A stretch of 64,000 bases of DNA, taken from NCBI RefSeq assembly GCF_024172185.1, contig NZ_JAMZEC010000001.1:5724001-5788000 (forward strand), given 5' to 3'. Below are positions 49,088 through 57,836 of the stretch, in pieces. Under the pieces are notes generated by a model that ran no database searches, was not told where the DNA came from, and worked only from the letters and a program-made list of their open reading frames with translations. The DNA comes from Nonomuraea roseoviolacea subsp. carminata. Lineage in GTDB: Bacteria > Actinomycetota > Actinomycetes > Streptosporangiales > Streptosporangiaceae. Within the stretch, counting starts at the first letter, position 1, and every line of letters begins with the position of its first letter. The position numbers and the translations under genes are program-made.

Positions 49088-49906
49088 TCAACTCGGCCAC
49101 GGGTCCAGCGGATGACGCAGGCGGGTGCCGGGCGGCACGTCGCGGCGGACGAACCACTCGGTGCCGAACACCAGGCGGTAGAGCGGGCCGGGCACCTTCA
49201 GCAGCACGGCCAGGGTGCGGTCGCCGTCGCCGCCCTTCGCCTGGGAGGCGTGCGCGGCCATGGCCGCCCGCTTCTGCCTCGTGTACTTGCGCACGTTGAC
49301 CCGGTGCGTGATCACCTCGCCGGGCGAGTACGCGCTCTCGAACGTCCGCACGTCGAACTCCGGCGGGAACCGGTAGACCTTGCCCGCCAGCCGCAGCAGC
49401 CGGACCAGCGGGTCGCGGTCGACCGTGGCCTCCAGCACGATCGGCGTGCCCGCGATCTCCGCGGCCCGCCGCCCCACCCGGTGGACCTGGACGTGGTCGG
49501 GATGGCCGTAGCCGCCCGCCGGGTCGTAGATCGACAGCAGCTCGGCGTCCTCCTCGCGGAGGATCTCGGCCAGCCGGCCCGCGGCCTGCTCGGTGTCGGC
49601 GTCGATGAACGCGTTGTCGGGCCGCTCGTCGGCCACGCCGCCCTTCGGGCTGAGCCCCGAGTCGCCGTAGCCGAGGCACTCCACGCGGGCGCACCCGAGC
49701 AGCGCGGCCGACTCGTACAACTCCTTCAGCCGGGTGCGGCCCAGCTCCTCGCCGGGCTCCATGTCGGCCAGGCCGCGCTCGCCCGCGGTCGCCACCACGA
49801 GCACCACGCGGTGCCCCTCGGCCGCGAGCATCGCCATCGTGCCCGCCGTCAGCAGGGCCTCGTCGTCGGGATGGGCGTGGAAGAACACAGCGGTACGTGG
49901 AGGCAC
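49088..49906 (-). CDS. PIG-L family zinc deacetylase
   Basis: 272 residues. FFHAHPDDE has the zinc-binding HPDDE, and GGYGHPDHVQVHRVG the second site. Relatives deacetylate GlcNAc-inositol (MshB) or other amino sugars. The C-terminal part (ITHRVNVRKYTRQKRAAMAAHASQ) is typical of actinomycete LmbE-like proteins. GTG 49906 starts right after a TAATCT -10 with a six-base gap, so the mRNA is leaderless. Divergent from a GT4 gene with overlapping promoters. Substrate unknown. Confidence 0.88.
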   Translation of the reverse strand: MPPRTAVFFHAHPDDEALLTAGTMAMLAAEGHRVVLVVATAGERGLADMEPGEELGRTRLKELYESAALLGCARVECLGYGDSGLSPKGGVADERPDNAFIDADTEQAAGRLAEILREEDAELLSIYDPAGGYGHPDHVQVHRVGRRAAEIAGTPIVLEATVDRDPLVRLLRLAGKVYRFPPEFDVRTFESAYSPGEVITHRVNVRKYTRQKRAAMAAHASQAKGGDGDRTLAVLLKVPGPLYRLVFGTEWFVRRDVPPGTRLRHPLDPWPS

Positions 49907-49912
49907 AGGCCC

Positions 49913-49922
49913 AGATTAGTCT
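49913..49922. promoter_or_regulatory. Overlapping divergent -10 elements (symmetric AGATTAGTCT)
   Basis: On the minus strand TAATCT (49913-49918) lies six bases before GTG 49906, and on the plus strand TAGTCT (49917-49922) lies seven bases before GTG 49930. The two -10 hexamers share bases in one near-symmetric decamer, so a single site may fire in both directions and both mRNAs would be leaderless or nearly so. Confidence 0.5.
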
Positions 49923-49929
49923 GGGAGGG

Positions 49930-51042
49930 GTGCGGATCTTTCACGTGAGTGACTGTTACCTGCCGCGGCTCGGGGGGATCGAGGTCCAGGTCGCCGACCT
50001 CGTGCGGATGCAGCGGCAGGCCGGCCACGAGGTCGAGGTGGCCACCGCCACCAGGGGCGAGGCGCTGCCCGGTGTGCACCGGATCGTCGCGCCGATGCCG
50101 TTCGACCTGCCGGTTCACCCGGCCGGGGTGAGGCATCTCACGCGCCGCATGCGGGTGTCGCGGCCCGACGTGGTCCACGTCCACACGGGGGCGGTCTCGC
50201 CGTTCGCGTGGATGGGCGTGCGCGCGGCCGTACGCGCCGGGCTGCCGTGCGTGGTGACCGTGCACAGCATGTGGGACCCGCTGACGCGCGCCCTCTACCG
50301 CCTGCTGCGCCTGGCGTACGGGTGGCAGCGCTGGGGCCTGGTGGGCACGACGGTGAGCAACGCCGCGGCGGCGCCGATCCGCGCGGTCGCGGGCCGGCGC
50401 GTGCCGGTGCGGGTCGTCTCCAACGGGCTGGACCTGTCGGCGTGGCGCACCCTGGCCGGTGCCCCCTCCGACCGGGGCGAGGTGCACATCGTCGCGGTGG
50501 GCCGGCTGGCGCCGCGCAAGCAGCCGGTGCGGCTGCTGCGGCTGCTCGACCGGGTGCGGGCCGCGGTGCCGCCGGCGGTGCCGCTGCGGGCCACGGTCGT
50601 GGGCGACGGGCCGGCGCGCGGGTCCATGGAACGCTACCTGGCCCGGCACGGCATGACCGGCTGGGTGTCGCTGCCCGGCCGCTACACGCGCGAGCAGATC
50701 GCCAAGGTCCTGGAGTCGGCGGACGTGTTCGTGGCCCCCGCGCCGCGCGAGTCGTTCGGGATCGCGGCGCTGGAGGCCCGCGCCGCCGGGCTGCCCGTGG
50801 TGGCGCGGGCGCAGAGCGGGGTGGCCGACTTCGTCCGGCACGGCACGGAGGGGCTGCTCGGCCGCGACCTCGGCGACCTGGCGGCGGCCGTGGCCCGGCT
50901 GTCCGCCGACGCGGAGCTGCGGGCCCGGATCACCGAGCACAACCGCGCCACGCCGCCCGCCGCGGGCTCCTGGCCCGCCGTGCTCGAAGGGTTCGAGCGC
51001 GCGTACGAGCAGGCCGCCGGCCTCGTCAGGCGAAGGCGTTAG
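49930..51042 (+). CDS. GT4 family glycosyltransferase
   Basis: 370 residues from GTG 49930, giving the typical start VRIFHVSDCYLPRLGGIEVQV. VVHVHTGAVSPFAW, VSNGLDLSAW and the C-terminal PRESFGIAALEARAAGLPVVA with the EX7E motif are GT-B retaining transferase signatures (GPI-GlcNAc/PimB-like). GGGAGG lies very close to the GTG, so a leaderless start is more likely. It pairs divergently with a PIG-L deacetylase, as in GlcNAc-inositol-type pathways (mycothiol MshA/MshB, phosphatidylinositol glycans); this resemblance is inference, not assignment. Confidence 0.9.
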   Translation: MRIFHVSDCYLPRLGGIEVQVADLVRMQRQAGHEVEVATATRGEALPGVHRIVAPMPFDLPVHPAGVRHLTRRMRVSRPDVVHVHTGAVSPFAWMGVRAAVRAGLPCVVTVHSMWDPLTRALYRLLRLAYGWQRWGLVGTTVSNAAAAPIRAVAGRRVPVRVVSNGLDLSAWRTLAGAPSDRGEVHIVAVGRLAPRKQPVRLLRLLDRVRAAVPPAVPLRATVVGDGPARGSMERYLARHGMTGWVSLPGRYTREQIAKVLESADVFVAPAPRESFGIAALEARAAGLPVVARAQSGVADFVRHGTEGLLGRDLGDLAAAVARLSADAELRARITEHNRATPPAAGSWPAVLEGFERAYEQAAGLVRRRR

Positions 51043-52538
51043 GGGCGGTTGAGCACCACGTACCCGTCGCGCTCGAACACCCTGCGGTACCCCTCGGTCT
51101 CCAGCCTCGCTACCGTCGCCGCCTGCTCCTCCGCCGACCCGAACGGGAACTCCCAGCGGGCCGTGTCCGCCACCACCCACGGGGCGGCCCGCGACTGCCC
51201 GCTCCACAGCAGGACGGTGGCGCGCGCGGAGAGCGCGGGCCCGACCGAGTTGGCGGCCTCCACGACGACGCCCGCCGGCACCTTGGACACCGCCTCCCGG
51301 GCCGCGGCCACCTTGACCTCGTCGCCCTTGTAGAAGGACGGATGGTAGAGCTGGTCCAGCGCGAAGCGGGGGACCAGCGTCACGGCGATCACGCACGCCC
51401 CGAACGCCCAGGCCAGCCTCAGCGACCGGTCGTCGCCACGCCCGAACCGGCGCAGCAGCCGCGCCAGCCCGTCCACGCCCGCGCACAGCAGGATGACGAC
51501 GGTGAACGCGTTGTACTGGAAGTCCGCCTGCCACCACAGGGCGCGGTCCGACAGCATGCGTTCGAGCACGTGCGGCAGCGCCGCCAGTGACAGCGGCGAC
51601 AGCAGGCAGAGCAGCAGCGTCGGCCAGGCCATCAGGAAGAGCGTGTCCACCTTGGCCTCGTCGTTGAACGGGAGGAGGATCGCGGCCACCGGGTCACGCA
51701 AGAGCGTCAGCACGGCGCTGGGCGCGTCCGGCCCGAGGTGGCCGTAGGCCCAGAAGTCGTCGGTGCTGCCGCCCAGCATGGGGATGAGCGCGCCGCGCGT
51801 CAGCATCACCCCGCCCGCGCCGATCGCCGCGCAGCACAGGCCGCGGAAGCGGTCGCCGGTGACGAACAGGTAGATCGCGAACCCGATCACCATGAGCCCC
51901 ATGTCCTCCTTGACCAGGAGGAGCCCCGCCATCGCCGCGAACGCGGGCCCGTGCCGTCCCGCGTGGTAGCGCTCGATCATGATCGAGGTGAGCAGCGGGA
52001 CGAACATCACCTCGTGCGCGTCGAACGCGATCGCCTGCGCCACGGGCCACGACAGCGCGTACGCGACGGCGACGAGGTAGGCGGGGCCGGTGCCGAGCAC
52101 CCGCCGGGTGAACAGCCACACGAACGGGATCGCGGCGGCGAACAGCAGCGCCTGCGCGACGACCAGCGACTCCGGCCCGTCGTGGATCCAGTAGAACGGC
52201 GCGAGCAGCGCGTACGCGGGGGAGAAGTGGTCGGCGATCTGCAGATATTCGAGCCCCCGGCCGTGGAAGGCGCCGACGGCCGGCACGTACGGCGGCCGGA
52301 AGTGCGCGTAGTTGCGCACGGCCTGGTCGAAGATGACCAGGTCGAAGATGGAGGCGCGGAACGTGGCCAGCTTGACCAGCCCGACGGTCGCGTAGATCGC
52401 GGTGGAGAGCAGGGCGATCAGCCCGACTGCCGGCCGGTGGCCGCCCAGCCGGAGCCTTGCGGCGCCCAGCCGGTGTCGCCAGGGGGAGGAGGTGGCGGGG
52501 GTCGCCTCGGTGTCGTCTGCCAGCGTGTCGCCCGTCAC
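51039..52538 (-). CDS. DUF2079 membrane protein (GT-C-like)
   Basis: 499 residues, about ten helices. FDLVIFDQAVRNYAHFRPP, FSPAYALLAPFYWIHDGP and FDAHEVMFVPLL are characteristic of DUF2079, and the tail GYRRVFERDGYVVLNRP resembles GT-C proteins. GTG 52538 has no ribosome binding site, but TAATCT lies eight bases upstream, suggesting a leaderless mRNA. Its stop overlaps the convergent GT4 stop by four bases. Possible polyprenyl-phosphate sugar transferase. Confidence 0.85.
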   Translation of the reverse strand: MTGDTLADDTEATPATSSPWRHRLGAARLRLGGHRPAVGLIALLSTAIYATVGLVKLATFRASIFDLVIFDQAVRNYAHFRPPYVPAVGAFHGRGLEYLQIADHFSPAYALLAPFYWIHDGPESLVVAQALLFAAAIPFVWLFTRRVLGTGPAYLVAVAYALSWPVAQAIAFDAHEVMFVPLLTSIMIERYHAGRHGPAFAAMAGLLLVKEDMGLMVIGFAIYLFVTGDRFRGLCCAAIGAGGVMLTRGALIPMLGGSTDDFWAYGHLGPDAPSAVLTLLRDPVAAILLPFNDEAKVDTLFLMAWPTLLLCLLSPLSLAALPHVLERMLSDRALWWQADFQYNAFTVVILLCAGVDGLARLLRRFGRGDDRSLRLAWAFGACVIAVTLVPRFALDQLYHPSFYKGDEVKVAAAREAVSKVPAGVVVEAANSVGPALSARATVLLWSGQSRAAPWVVADTARWEFPFGSAEEQAATVARLETEGYRRVFERDGYVVLNRP

Positions 52539-52647
52539 GAGCAGCAAGATTAGACGGATTTTTCGGGATGTGCGGACTTCCCGATGATCGCCCCGGCCGC
52601 CGCGATGCACTGCCCCCCGCAGGCTTCGCGACGGCCGGAGGCATGCG

Positions 52648-53022
52648 TCAGCCGCAGGCGCTCTGGATCTTCGTCGACATCGACGAGATCTTCGACATGC
52701 TGTCCGTCATGGCCGACGGGTTGTCGAGCTTCATGCCGTCGAAGACGGAGGCAAGGTCGTTGATCGCCCCGGCGAGGTCGCCGTCGTACTTGCCGGCGAG
52801 CGTCTTCAGCTTGCCGGCGGTCTCCTGGCTGGCCTTCTCGAAGGCCTTGGGGTCAGTGGCGGCACTGGTCACGGAGCTCTGGAACTCAGTGCTGATCTTC
52901 GTGATCTCCTGACTGACCTGGTTGCAGTCGACCGCATTGCCGATGGCGCCACAGGCGGTGGTGAGGCCGGCGAGGGTGAGCGTCGCGATGACGACGGCGA
53001 TGCGACGGCTGGGGGTGTTCAT
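52648..53022 (-). CDS. Small lipoprotein of unknown function
   Basis: 124 residues. A signal peptide ends in LTTAC, a slightly unusual lipobox (Thr at -3), so Cys24 would be lipidated. The rest is a helical bundle of about 95 residues with two further cysteines (C33 and C123) and low complexity (KISSMSTKIQ). AAGGG precedes the ATG. No family recognised; many actinomycete genomes carry such helical lipoproteins. Confidence 0.75.
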   Translation of the reverse strand: MNTPSRRIAVVIATLTLAGLTTACGAIGNAVDCNQVSQEITKISTEFQSSVTSAATDPKAFEKASQETAGKLKTLAGKYDGDLAGAINDLASVFDGMKLDNPSAMTDSMSKISSMSTKIQSACG

Positions 53023-53233
53023 TTCATGCCCTTCGTTGCTTTTGCGGATGAAGGGAAGCTATGGCCCCAGCCTTGATGGTCACTTGCACACCACTGACAC
53101 CGCCTGGCGAGGCGTCAGAAGGGGAGTCTCCGGCCGGACGGAGTACGCAGGTCGAGGGGGGCCGGCTGCTGCGCCGGCTTGGGGCGTTGCACGATCTGGA
53201 CTCTCTTCACAACCCTGGGATACCCAACGGATT

Positions 53234-53259
53234 GCCTTGAACTCCTCACGAGCGGGTAC
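53234..53259 (+). promoter_or_regulatory. Sigma-B-type stress promoter
   Basis: GCCT (53234-53237), a 16-bp spacer, then GGGTAC (53254-53259) fits the Streptomyces sigma-B pattern GNNT-N14-16-GGGTAC/T exactly. The start codon of the MEDS/HATPase gene lies nine bases later, so the leader is almost absent. The 245-bp gap also holds the divergent lipoprotein promoter. Confidence 0.6.
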
Positions 53260-53267
53260 CGTGACGG

Positions 53268-54206
53268 GTGATGCTGGCGGACCCCTTCGTGCACCCGGCG
53301 CTCTTCTATCGAGGCGACCGGGAATACGTCGATGCCACCACGGCCTTCATCCGCGACGGCCTCGCCGCGGGCGAGCCGGTGGCCGTGGCGGTGCCCGCCG
53401 CCAACCTCAAGCTCATCGAGGGCGCGCTCGGCGCCGACGCCGCCCGCGTACGGCTGCTGAACATGGAGGAGGCGGGCCGCAACCCCGGCCGCATCATCCC
53501 CGCGGTGCTGCGCGCCTTCGCCGACAGCCACACCGGCGGGCACGTGCGCATCATCGGCGAGCCGATCTGGGCCGGTCGCAGCTCCACCGAGTACCCGGCG
53601 TGCGCCCAGCACGAGGCGCTGATCAACCTCGCCTTCGCCGGTCGGCACGTCACGATCCTGTGCCCGTACGACGTCGAGCGGCTCGACCCGGAGGTCCTGC
53701 GCGAGGCGGAGCTCACCCACCCGGTGCTCCAGGACGCCGGGGGCGAGCGGGCCAGCGACGCCTACGACCCCCACCACGTCGTACGCGTGCACAACCTGCC
53801 CTTCCCCGAGCCCAGCGGCTTCGCCGCCCTCCGCTTCGACCGCGGCAACTTCGCCTCGGCCCGCGCCCTGGCCGCCGGCCTGGGCGCCGAGCTGGGCTTC
53901 GACGAGACCCGGCTCGACGACATCCGCCTCGTCATCGCCGAGCTCTGCGCCAACAGCCTCGACTACGGCGGCGGCGCGGGCGACATCCGCGTCTGGGCCG
54001 AGCACGGCCGGATGGTGTGCGAGGTCGGCGACCAGGGGCACATCACCGACCCGCTGGCCGGCCGCGAGCCGGTGGACCCGCGCGTCGCGGGCTCGCGCGG
54101 GCTGCTCATCGTCAACCTGCTGAGCGATCTCGTCCGGGTCCACACCAGCGCCGGCGGCACCACGATCCGCGCCTACTTCGACATCCCCGCCCGCCGGCCC
54201 TCCTGA
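53268..54206 (+). CDS. MEDS-domain anti-sigma (HATPase) regulatory protein
   Basis: 312 residues. Residues 5-180 form a MEDS sensory domain (FYRGDREYVDATTAFIRDGLAAGEPV). A RsbW-like ATPase follows: IRLVIAELCANSLDYGGG has the N box and MVCEVGDQGHITDP the G1 box. Such proteins bind and inhibit sigma-B-type sigma factors or phosphorylate anti-anti-sigma (STAS) proteins. The stress-type promoter upstream suggests feedback. A STAS/sigma pair lies 5 kb away (59413-60724), a possible partner set. Confidence 0.87.
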   Translation: MMLADPFVHPALFYRGDREYVDATTAFIRDGLAAGEPVAVAVPAANLKLIEGALGADAARVRLLNMEEAGRNPGRIIPAVLRAFADSHTGGHVRIIGEPIWAGRSSTEYPACAQHEALINLAFAGRHVTILCPYDVERLDPEVLREAELTHPVLQDAGGERASDAYDPHHVVRVHNLPFPEPSGFAALRFDRGNFASARALAAGLGAELGFDETRLDDIRLVIAELCANSLDYGGGAGDIRVWAEHGRMVCEVGDQGHITDPLAGREPVDPRVAGSRGLLIVNLLSDLVRVHTSAGGTTIRAYFDIPARRPS

Positions 54207-54390
54207 GGGACGGACCGGTAGGGCCCGCCCTACCGACCCTGAGGAGGGCGGCCTCCTCGGGGGAGACATCCGCCCAGGTCACCCGGGCCGCCCCCAGGGG
54301 TGCCCCGACCAAGGTATTAGGGGGTCGTTCAGGGCCGCTTCGGGCCGATCTCCGATACTCCGCGAAGCCGCGTTCCACGAGCTTTGAGGC

Positions 54391-55032
54391 ATGAAGGCAT
54401 TGCTTGTGAGCGGACTCTCCACCATCGCCGGCGGGACGGGCGCCATGCTGGCCCTGCACACCTGGACCGGGCTCGACCCGATGCACACCGTGATCAGCTC
54501 GTACGCCTTCTACCCGGGAGGCTGGCTGCTGCCCACCTCGTTGACGCTGTTCGCGGTGGGCGGCGCGCTCACCGCCGAGGGGCTGCGCCGGGCCGGCGCG
54601 AGCGGCGGCGTCGTGGTGCTGGTGGTGGCGTGGGCGGTCAGCATGTTCCTCATCGGGGCGTTCCCGACGGACCGGCCGGGCGTGCCGCTGTCGCTGTCGG
54701 GCGGCATCCACCGGTACGCCGCGTTCGCCGCGTTCCTCGCCATGCCGGCCGCCGGGATGCTGTGGGCCAGGACCCGCGCCCGGTACGCCCGCGCGGTGCG
54801 GGTGCTGAGCGCGATCGCCCTGGCCGCGCTGCTGATGGTCGTGATCCCGTACGTGGTGCGGATGTGCGGGATCCCGCTGGCCGACGACGAGGTGCCGGCC
54901 GGGCTGACCCAGCGCGTCGTGGTGGTCTCCGAGCTGGGCGTGCTGGCCCTGGCCGGGATGTCGATGCTGCGGCCGGTCCCGCGCGGGACGGCTCAGCGCT
55001 CCCAGGGCGGTGTGTCGCCCATCTTGGCGTAG
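54391..55032 (+). CDS. DUF998 membrane protein
   Basis: 213 residues with six hydrophobic segments. The beginning HTWTGLDPMHTVISSYAFYPGGWLLP and FPTDRPGVPLSLSGGIHRYAAFAAF are DUF998 signatures (related to Frag1/FUN14-like membrane families). The 3' end overlaps the convergent gene at 54993 by 40 bp. Function unknown. The 184-bp gap upstream holds GATACT near 54353 as a possible -10 but no clear gene. Confidence 0.85.
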   Translation: MKALLVSGLSTIAGGTGAMLALHTWTGLDPMHTVISSYAFYPGGWLLPTSLTLFAVGGALTAEGLRRAGASGGVVVLVVAWAVSMFLIGAFPTDRPGVPLSLSGGIHRYAAFAAFLAMPAAGMLWARTRARYARAVRVLSAIALAALLMVVIPYVVRMCGIPLADDEVPAGLTQRVVVVSELGVLALAGMSMLRPVPRGTAQRSQGGVSPILA

Positions 55033-55358
55033 TACTTGGCCAGGTGCGCCTTGACCCGGGAGACCTCGTCCTGGGGGATGCGCACCCCGCCCCTGGCTCC
55101 GTCCACCACCCCCGCCGCGGAGATGACGGCCCGCGGCACGACTTTCAGCTCACCCCCGACGACGTCGGCGATCGGCAGCTTGTACGCGCCGAACTCGTCG
55201 GCGTCGTCGGCGTCGTACCAGAGGTGCGCCTGCCGGTACTTGTCGTTCGGCCGCTCCTCGGCGCCCGCCCATTTGCGCACCCGCTTGTCGGCCGCGGCGG
55301 AGTCCCACTCGCGGTCGCGGTCGGCGAGCGGCAGGTCCTGGAATCTCGTCACCGTCAT
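54993..55358 (-). CDS. Small protein resembling a phage prohead-protease-associated domain
   Basis: 121 residues. YKLPIADVVGGELKVVPRAVISAAGVVDGARGGVRIPQDEVSRVKAHLAKYYAKMG is a sequence seen at the ends of HK97-type prohead proteases and related phage proteins, and in free-standing actinomycete proteins. No phage genes are near, so it is a stand-alone copy, possibly a domesticated gene. It overlaps the DUF998 3' end by 40 bp in the opposite direction. Function unknown. Confidence 0.7.
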   Translation of the reverse strand: MTVTRFQDLPLADRDREWDSAAADKRVRKWAGAEERPNDKYRQAHLWYDADDADEFGAYKLPIADVVGGELKVVPRAVISAAGVVDGARGGVRIPQDEVSRVKAHLAKYYAKMGDTPPWER

Positions 55359-55456
55359 GACATGGGGCTACCCGTCCCGCAGGCGTGAAACGGCCGTCTG
55401 TTGGTAGGTAGACGGTCCTGATGGAACGAACGTCCGTCCGATGAGGAGATGACGAG

Positions 55457-55915
55457 ATGACCATTCTGATCGCCTATGACGGGTCCGAGGACGCCAAGGC
55501 CGCGATCGCGTTCGCGGGCACGCTGCTGAAGGGTGAGCGGGCCGTGGTGCTGACCGTGTGGGAGCGGGCCGCGATGACGTCCGCGCGGGCGTCGGCCGGG
55601 CTCGTGGTGGCGGTGGGCGACACGAGCGCCGAGGACGCCGCGATCGAGGAGTCGATGACGGCGCTGGCGGCCGAGGGGGCCGCGCTCGCCGGTGCGGCGG
55701 GGCTGGAGGCCACGCCCCGGGTGGCGACCGACGCCATGTCTGTGTGGTCGGCCATCGTAGACGCGGCCGAGGAGGTCGGCGCCACGCTCATCGTGACGGG
55801 GACGCGCGGCATGGGCGGGATCCGGTCGCTGCTGCTCGGCAGCACGTCCGACCGGGTGCTGCACCACGCCACCCGGCCCGTCCTCGTGGTCCCCGCCCCG
55901 GAGACGCACACCTGA
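55457..55915 (+). CDS. Universal stress protein (UspA domain)
   Basis: 152 residues of one Usp domain. ILIAYDGSEDAKAAI begins the fold and GTRGMGGIRSLLLGSTSDRVLHHATRPVLVVP has the ATP-binding G-x2-G-x9-G-S/T pattern. GAGGAG precedes the ATG. Usp proteins help survive starvation, redox and osmotic stress. It precedes the APC permease by 79 bp on the same strand, and may be co-transcribed. Confidence 0.92.
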   Translation: MTILIAYDGSEDAKAAIAFAGTLLKGERAVVLTVWERAAMTSARASAGLVVAVGDTSAEDAAIEESMTALAAEGAALAGAAGLEATPRVATDAMSVWSAIVDAAEEVGATLIVTGTRGMGGIRSLLLGSTSDRVLHHATRPVLVVPAPETHT

Positions 55916-55994
55916 CGCCTGCTCCTGGATCAGGGGCGGGGGCGGAGACGTCGGCGGCGTAGGGCAGAGTGGCTCCCGGTGAGGGAGGGGCCAC

Positions 55995-57512
55995 GTGAGC
56001 GAGGGACTGGCGCGGCGGCTGGGCACCGGTGACGCGGTCGTCGTCGGGCTGAGCGCGATGATCGGCGCGGGCGTGTTCGCGGCGTTCGCGCCTGCGGCGG
56101 CGGCCGCCGGGCCGTGGCTGCTCGCCGCGCTCGCGCTCGCCGCCGTCGTCGCCTACTGCAACGCCACGTCCTCGGCCCGCCTGGCCGCCCTCCACCCCGA
56201 GTCGGGCGGCACCTACGTGTACGGCCGGCGGCGGCTCGGCCCGCTGTGGGGCTACCTGGCCGGCTGGGGCTTCACGGTCGGCAAGACCGCCTCCTGCGCC
56301 GCCATGGCCCTGACCTTCGGCGCCTACGTGGCCCCCGGCCTCGCCCGGCCGCTCGCCGTGGGGGCCGTGGTGGGGGTCACGGCGCTCAACGTGTACGGGG
56401 TGCGGCGCTCGACCGCGGCGGCCCGGGTGATGGTGGCGTTCGTGCTGGCCGTCCTCGCGGCGGTGATCGCCACCGGCCTGCTCGCCCCGCCGGCGCCCAC
56501 GACCGCGTCGCTCACCGCCGCTCCCGGCCAGCCGCGGCACGGCTTCCCCGGCACGTCCGCGGGGCCGCCGAGCATGCCCTCGGGCCGGCCAGGCACGTCC
56601 GCGGGGCCGCCGAGCATGCCCTCGGGCCGGCCAGGCACGTCCGCGGGCCCGCCCGGCACACCCTCGGGGCCGCCCGGCGTGCACCGGGGTTCGGTGGACG
56701 ACCTCGGGAAGGGCGTCTCGTACCCGATCCCCGGCCTCCGCGAACGCCTGCCCTCTCCGCCCGTGTTGGTGACGGTGGCCAAGAGGACGGGCCCCTCGGT
56801 CACCGGGTGGTGGGGCGTCCTCCAGGGCGCGGGGCTGCTGTTCTTCGCGTTCGCCGGATACGCCCGGATCGCCACCCTCGGCGAGGAGGTGCGCGATCCG
56901 GCGCGGACGATCCCCCGCGCCATCGGCATCGCCCTCGGCATCACGCTCGCCGTCTACACCCTGGTCGCCGTGGCGGCGTTGCGCGTCCTGGGCTGGCCGC
57001 TGCTGGCCGCGTCCGACGCCCCGCTGGGCGACGTCGTGGAGATGGCGGGCTTCGCGTGGCTGCGGCCCGTGGTGACGGCGGGCGCGGCCGTGGCGGCGCT
57101 CGGGGCGCTGCTCGCCCTGGTGCTCGGCGTCTCCCGCACGGTGCTCGCCATGGCCCGCGAACGCGACCTGCCGCACGCGCTGTCGGCCGTCCATCCGGCA
57201 CGCCGGGAGCCGCGCCGGGCCGAGCTGGCCGTGGGCGTCGCGGTGGTGGGGCTGCTGCTGGTGGCCGACCTGCGCGGGGCGATCGGGTTCTCCTCGTTCG
57301 GCGTGCTGGTGTACTACGCGATCGCCAACGCCGCCGCGCTCACCCTGACGCGGGAGGAGGGCGCGCCGCCCAAGGTCGTGCCCGTGGCGGGGGTCGTCCT
57401 GTGCCTGGTGCTCGCCGCCACGCTGCCGTGGCAGTCCGTGGCGGGCGGGCTGGCGGTCTTCGCCGTCGGCGCGCTCGTCTGGGCGCTCCGGCACCGGCGC
57501 GCCGAGCGTTGA
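55995..57512 (+). CDS. APC family amino-acid permease with a repeat-expanded loop
   Basis: 505 residues, about twelve helices. LSAMIGAGVFAAFAPAAAAAG is the conserved helix 1 substrate motif of APC carriers, and GYLAGWGFTVGKTASCAAMA and ARTIPRAIGIALGI follow. After helix 5 a loop of about 95 residues contains three GTSAGPPSMPSGRP-type repeats, absent from usual members. GTG start. Transports an amino acid or amine; substrate unknown. Confidence 0.88.
   Translation: MSEGLARRLGTGDAVVVGLSAMIGAGVFAAFAPAAAAAGPWLLAALALAAVVAYCNATSSARLAALHPESGGTYVYGRRRLGPLWGYLAGWGFTVGKTASCAAMALTFGAYVAPGLARPLAVGAVVGVTALNVYGVRRSTAAARVMVAFVLAVLAAVIATGLLAPPAPTTASLTAAPGQPRHGFPGTSAGPPSMPSGRPGTSAGPPSMPSGRPGTSAGPPGTPSGPPGVHRGSVDDLGKGVSYPIPGLRERLPSPPVLVTVAKRTGPSVTGWWGVLQGAGLLFFAFAGYARIATLGEEVRDPARTIPRAIGIALGITLAVYTLVAVAALRVLGWPLLAASDAPLGDVVEMAGFAWLRPVVTAGAAVAALGALLALVLGVSRTVLAMARERDLPHALSAVHPARREPRRAELAVGVAVVGLLLVADLRGAIGFSSFGVLVYYAIANAAALTLTREEGAPPKVVPVAGVVLCLVLAATLPWQSVAGGLAVFAVGALVWALRHRRAER
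56550..56675 (+). repeat. Three 42-bp tandem repeats in the permease gene
   Basis: Copies at 56550-56591 and 56592-56633 are identical, the third (56634-56675) is diverged. They encode 14-residue Gly/Pro/Ser units in an extracytoplasmic or cytoplasmic loop and keep the frame. Confidence 0.8.
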
Positions 57513-57603
57513 CCGGGCCGGGACGCGCGCTTAGGTTGGCGCGCACGGCCGCCCGCGCGGTGTGTGGCGGCGCTCGGGTGAGCGCGCATGCCGTCCGGCC
57601 GGC

Positions 57604-57836
57604 ATGGAGGTGCGAGCATGCCCGTCCCCACTGGCCGAGGTCGTCGGTCACGCCGGCGACTCCAACGACCTCGACCACCTCATGAGCCTGGCCGACACGG
57701 GCGCCACTTCGGCATGGACCGGTTCGGGCTGGACGTGTACAAGACGACCGAGCGGCGCGTGGCCACGATCGCGGAGCTGTGCCGGCGCGGGTACGCGGAC
57801 CGGATGGTGCTCAGCCACGACACGGCCTGCTTCATC
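57604..57836 (+). pseudogene. Phosphotriesterase-family gene remnant, 5' piece
   Basis: EVVGHAGDSNDLDHLMSLADTGA (frame of 57604) continues, after a one-base deletion near 57706, as FGMDRFGLD...CRRGYADRMVLSHDTACFI in the next frame. This is the C-terminal third of phosphotriesterase/lactonase-like enzymes, with the metal Asp in SHD. About 220 residues before it are missing. The piece ends at the insertion of the TnpB element and continues at 59209. Confidence 0.8.

Noticed and set aside
49897..49929. Extended N terminus of the GT4 protein from GTG 49897
   Set aside because: It has no ribosome binding site, overlaps the divergent gene start and adds residues not typical of the family.
49088..51042. 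Mycothiol MshA/MshB pair
   Set aside because: The families fit in general, but no diagnostic residues or other msh genes support that exact assignment.
54993..55358. Prophage remnant
   Set aside because: No capsid, portal, terminase, integrase or lysis genes nearby; one domain does not make a prophage.
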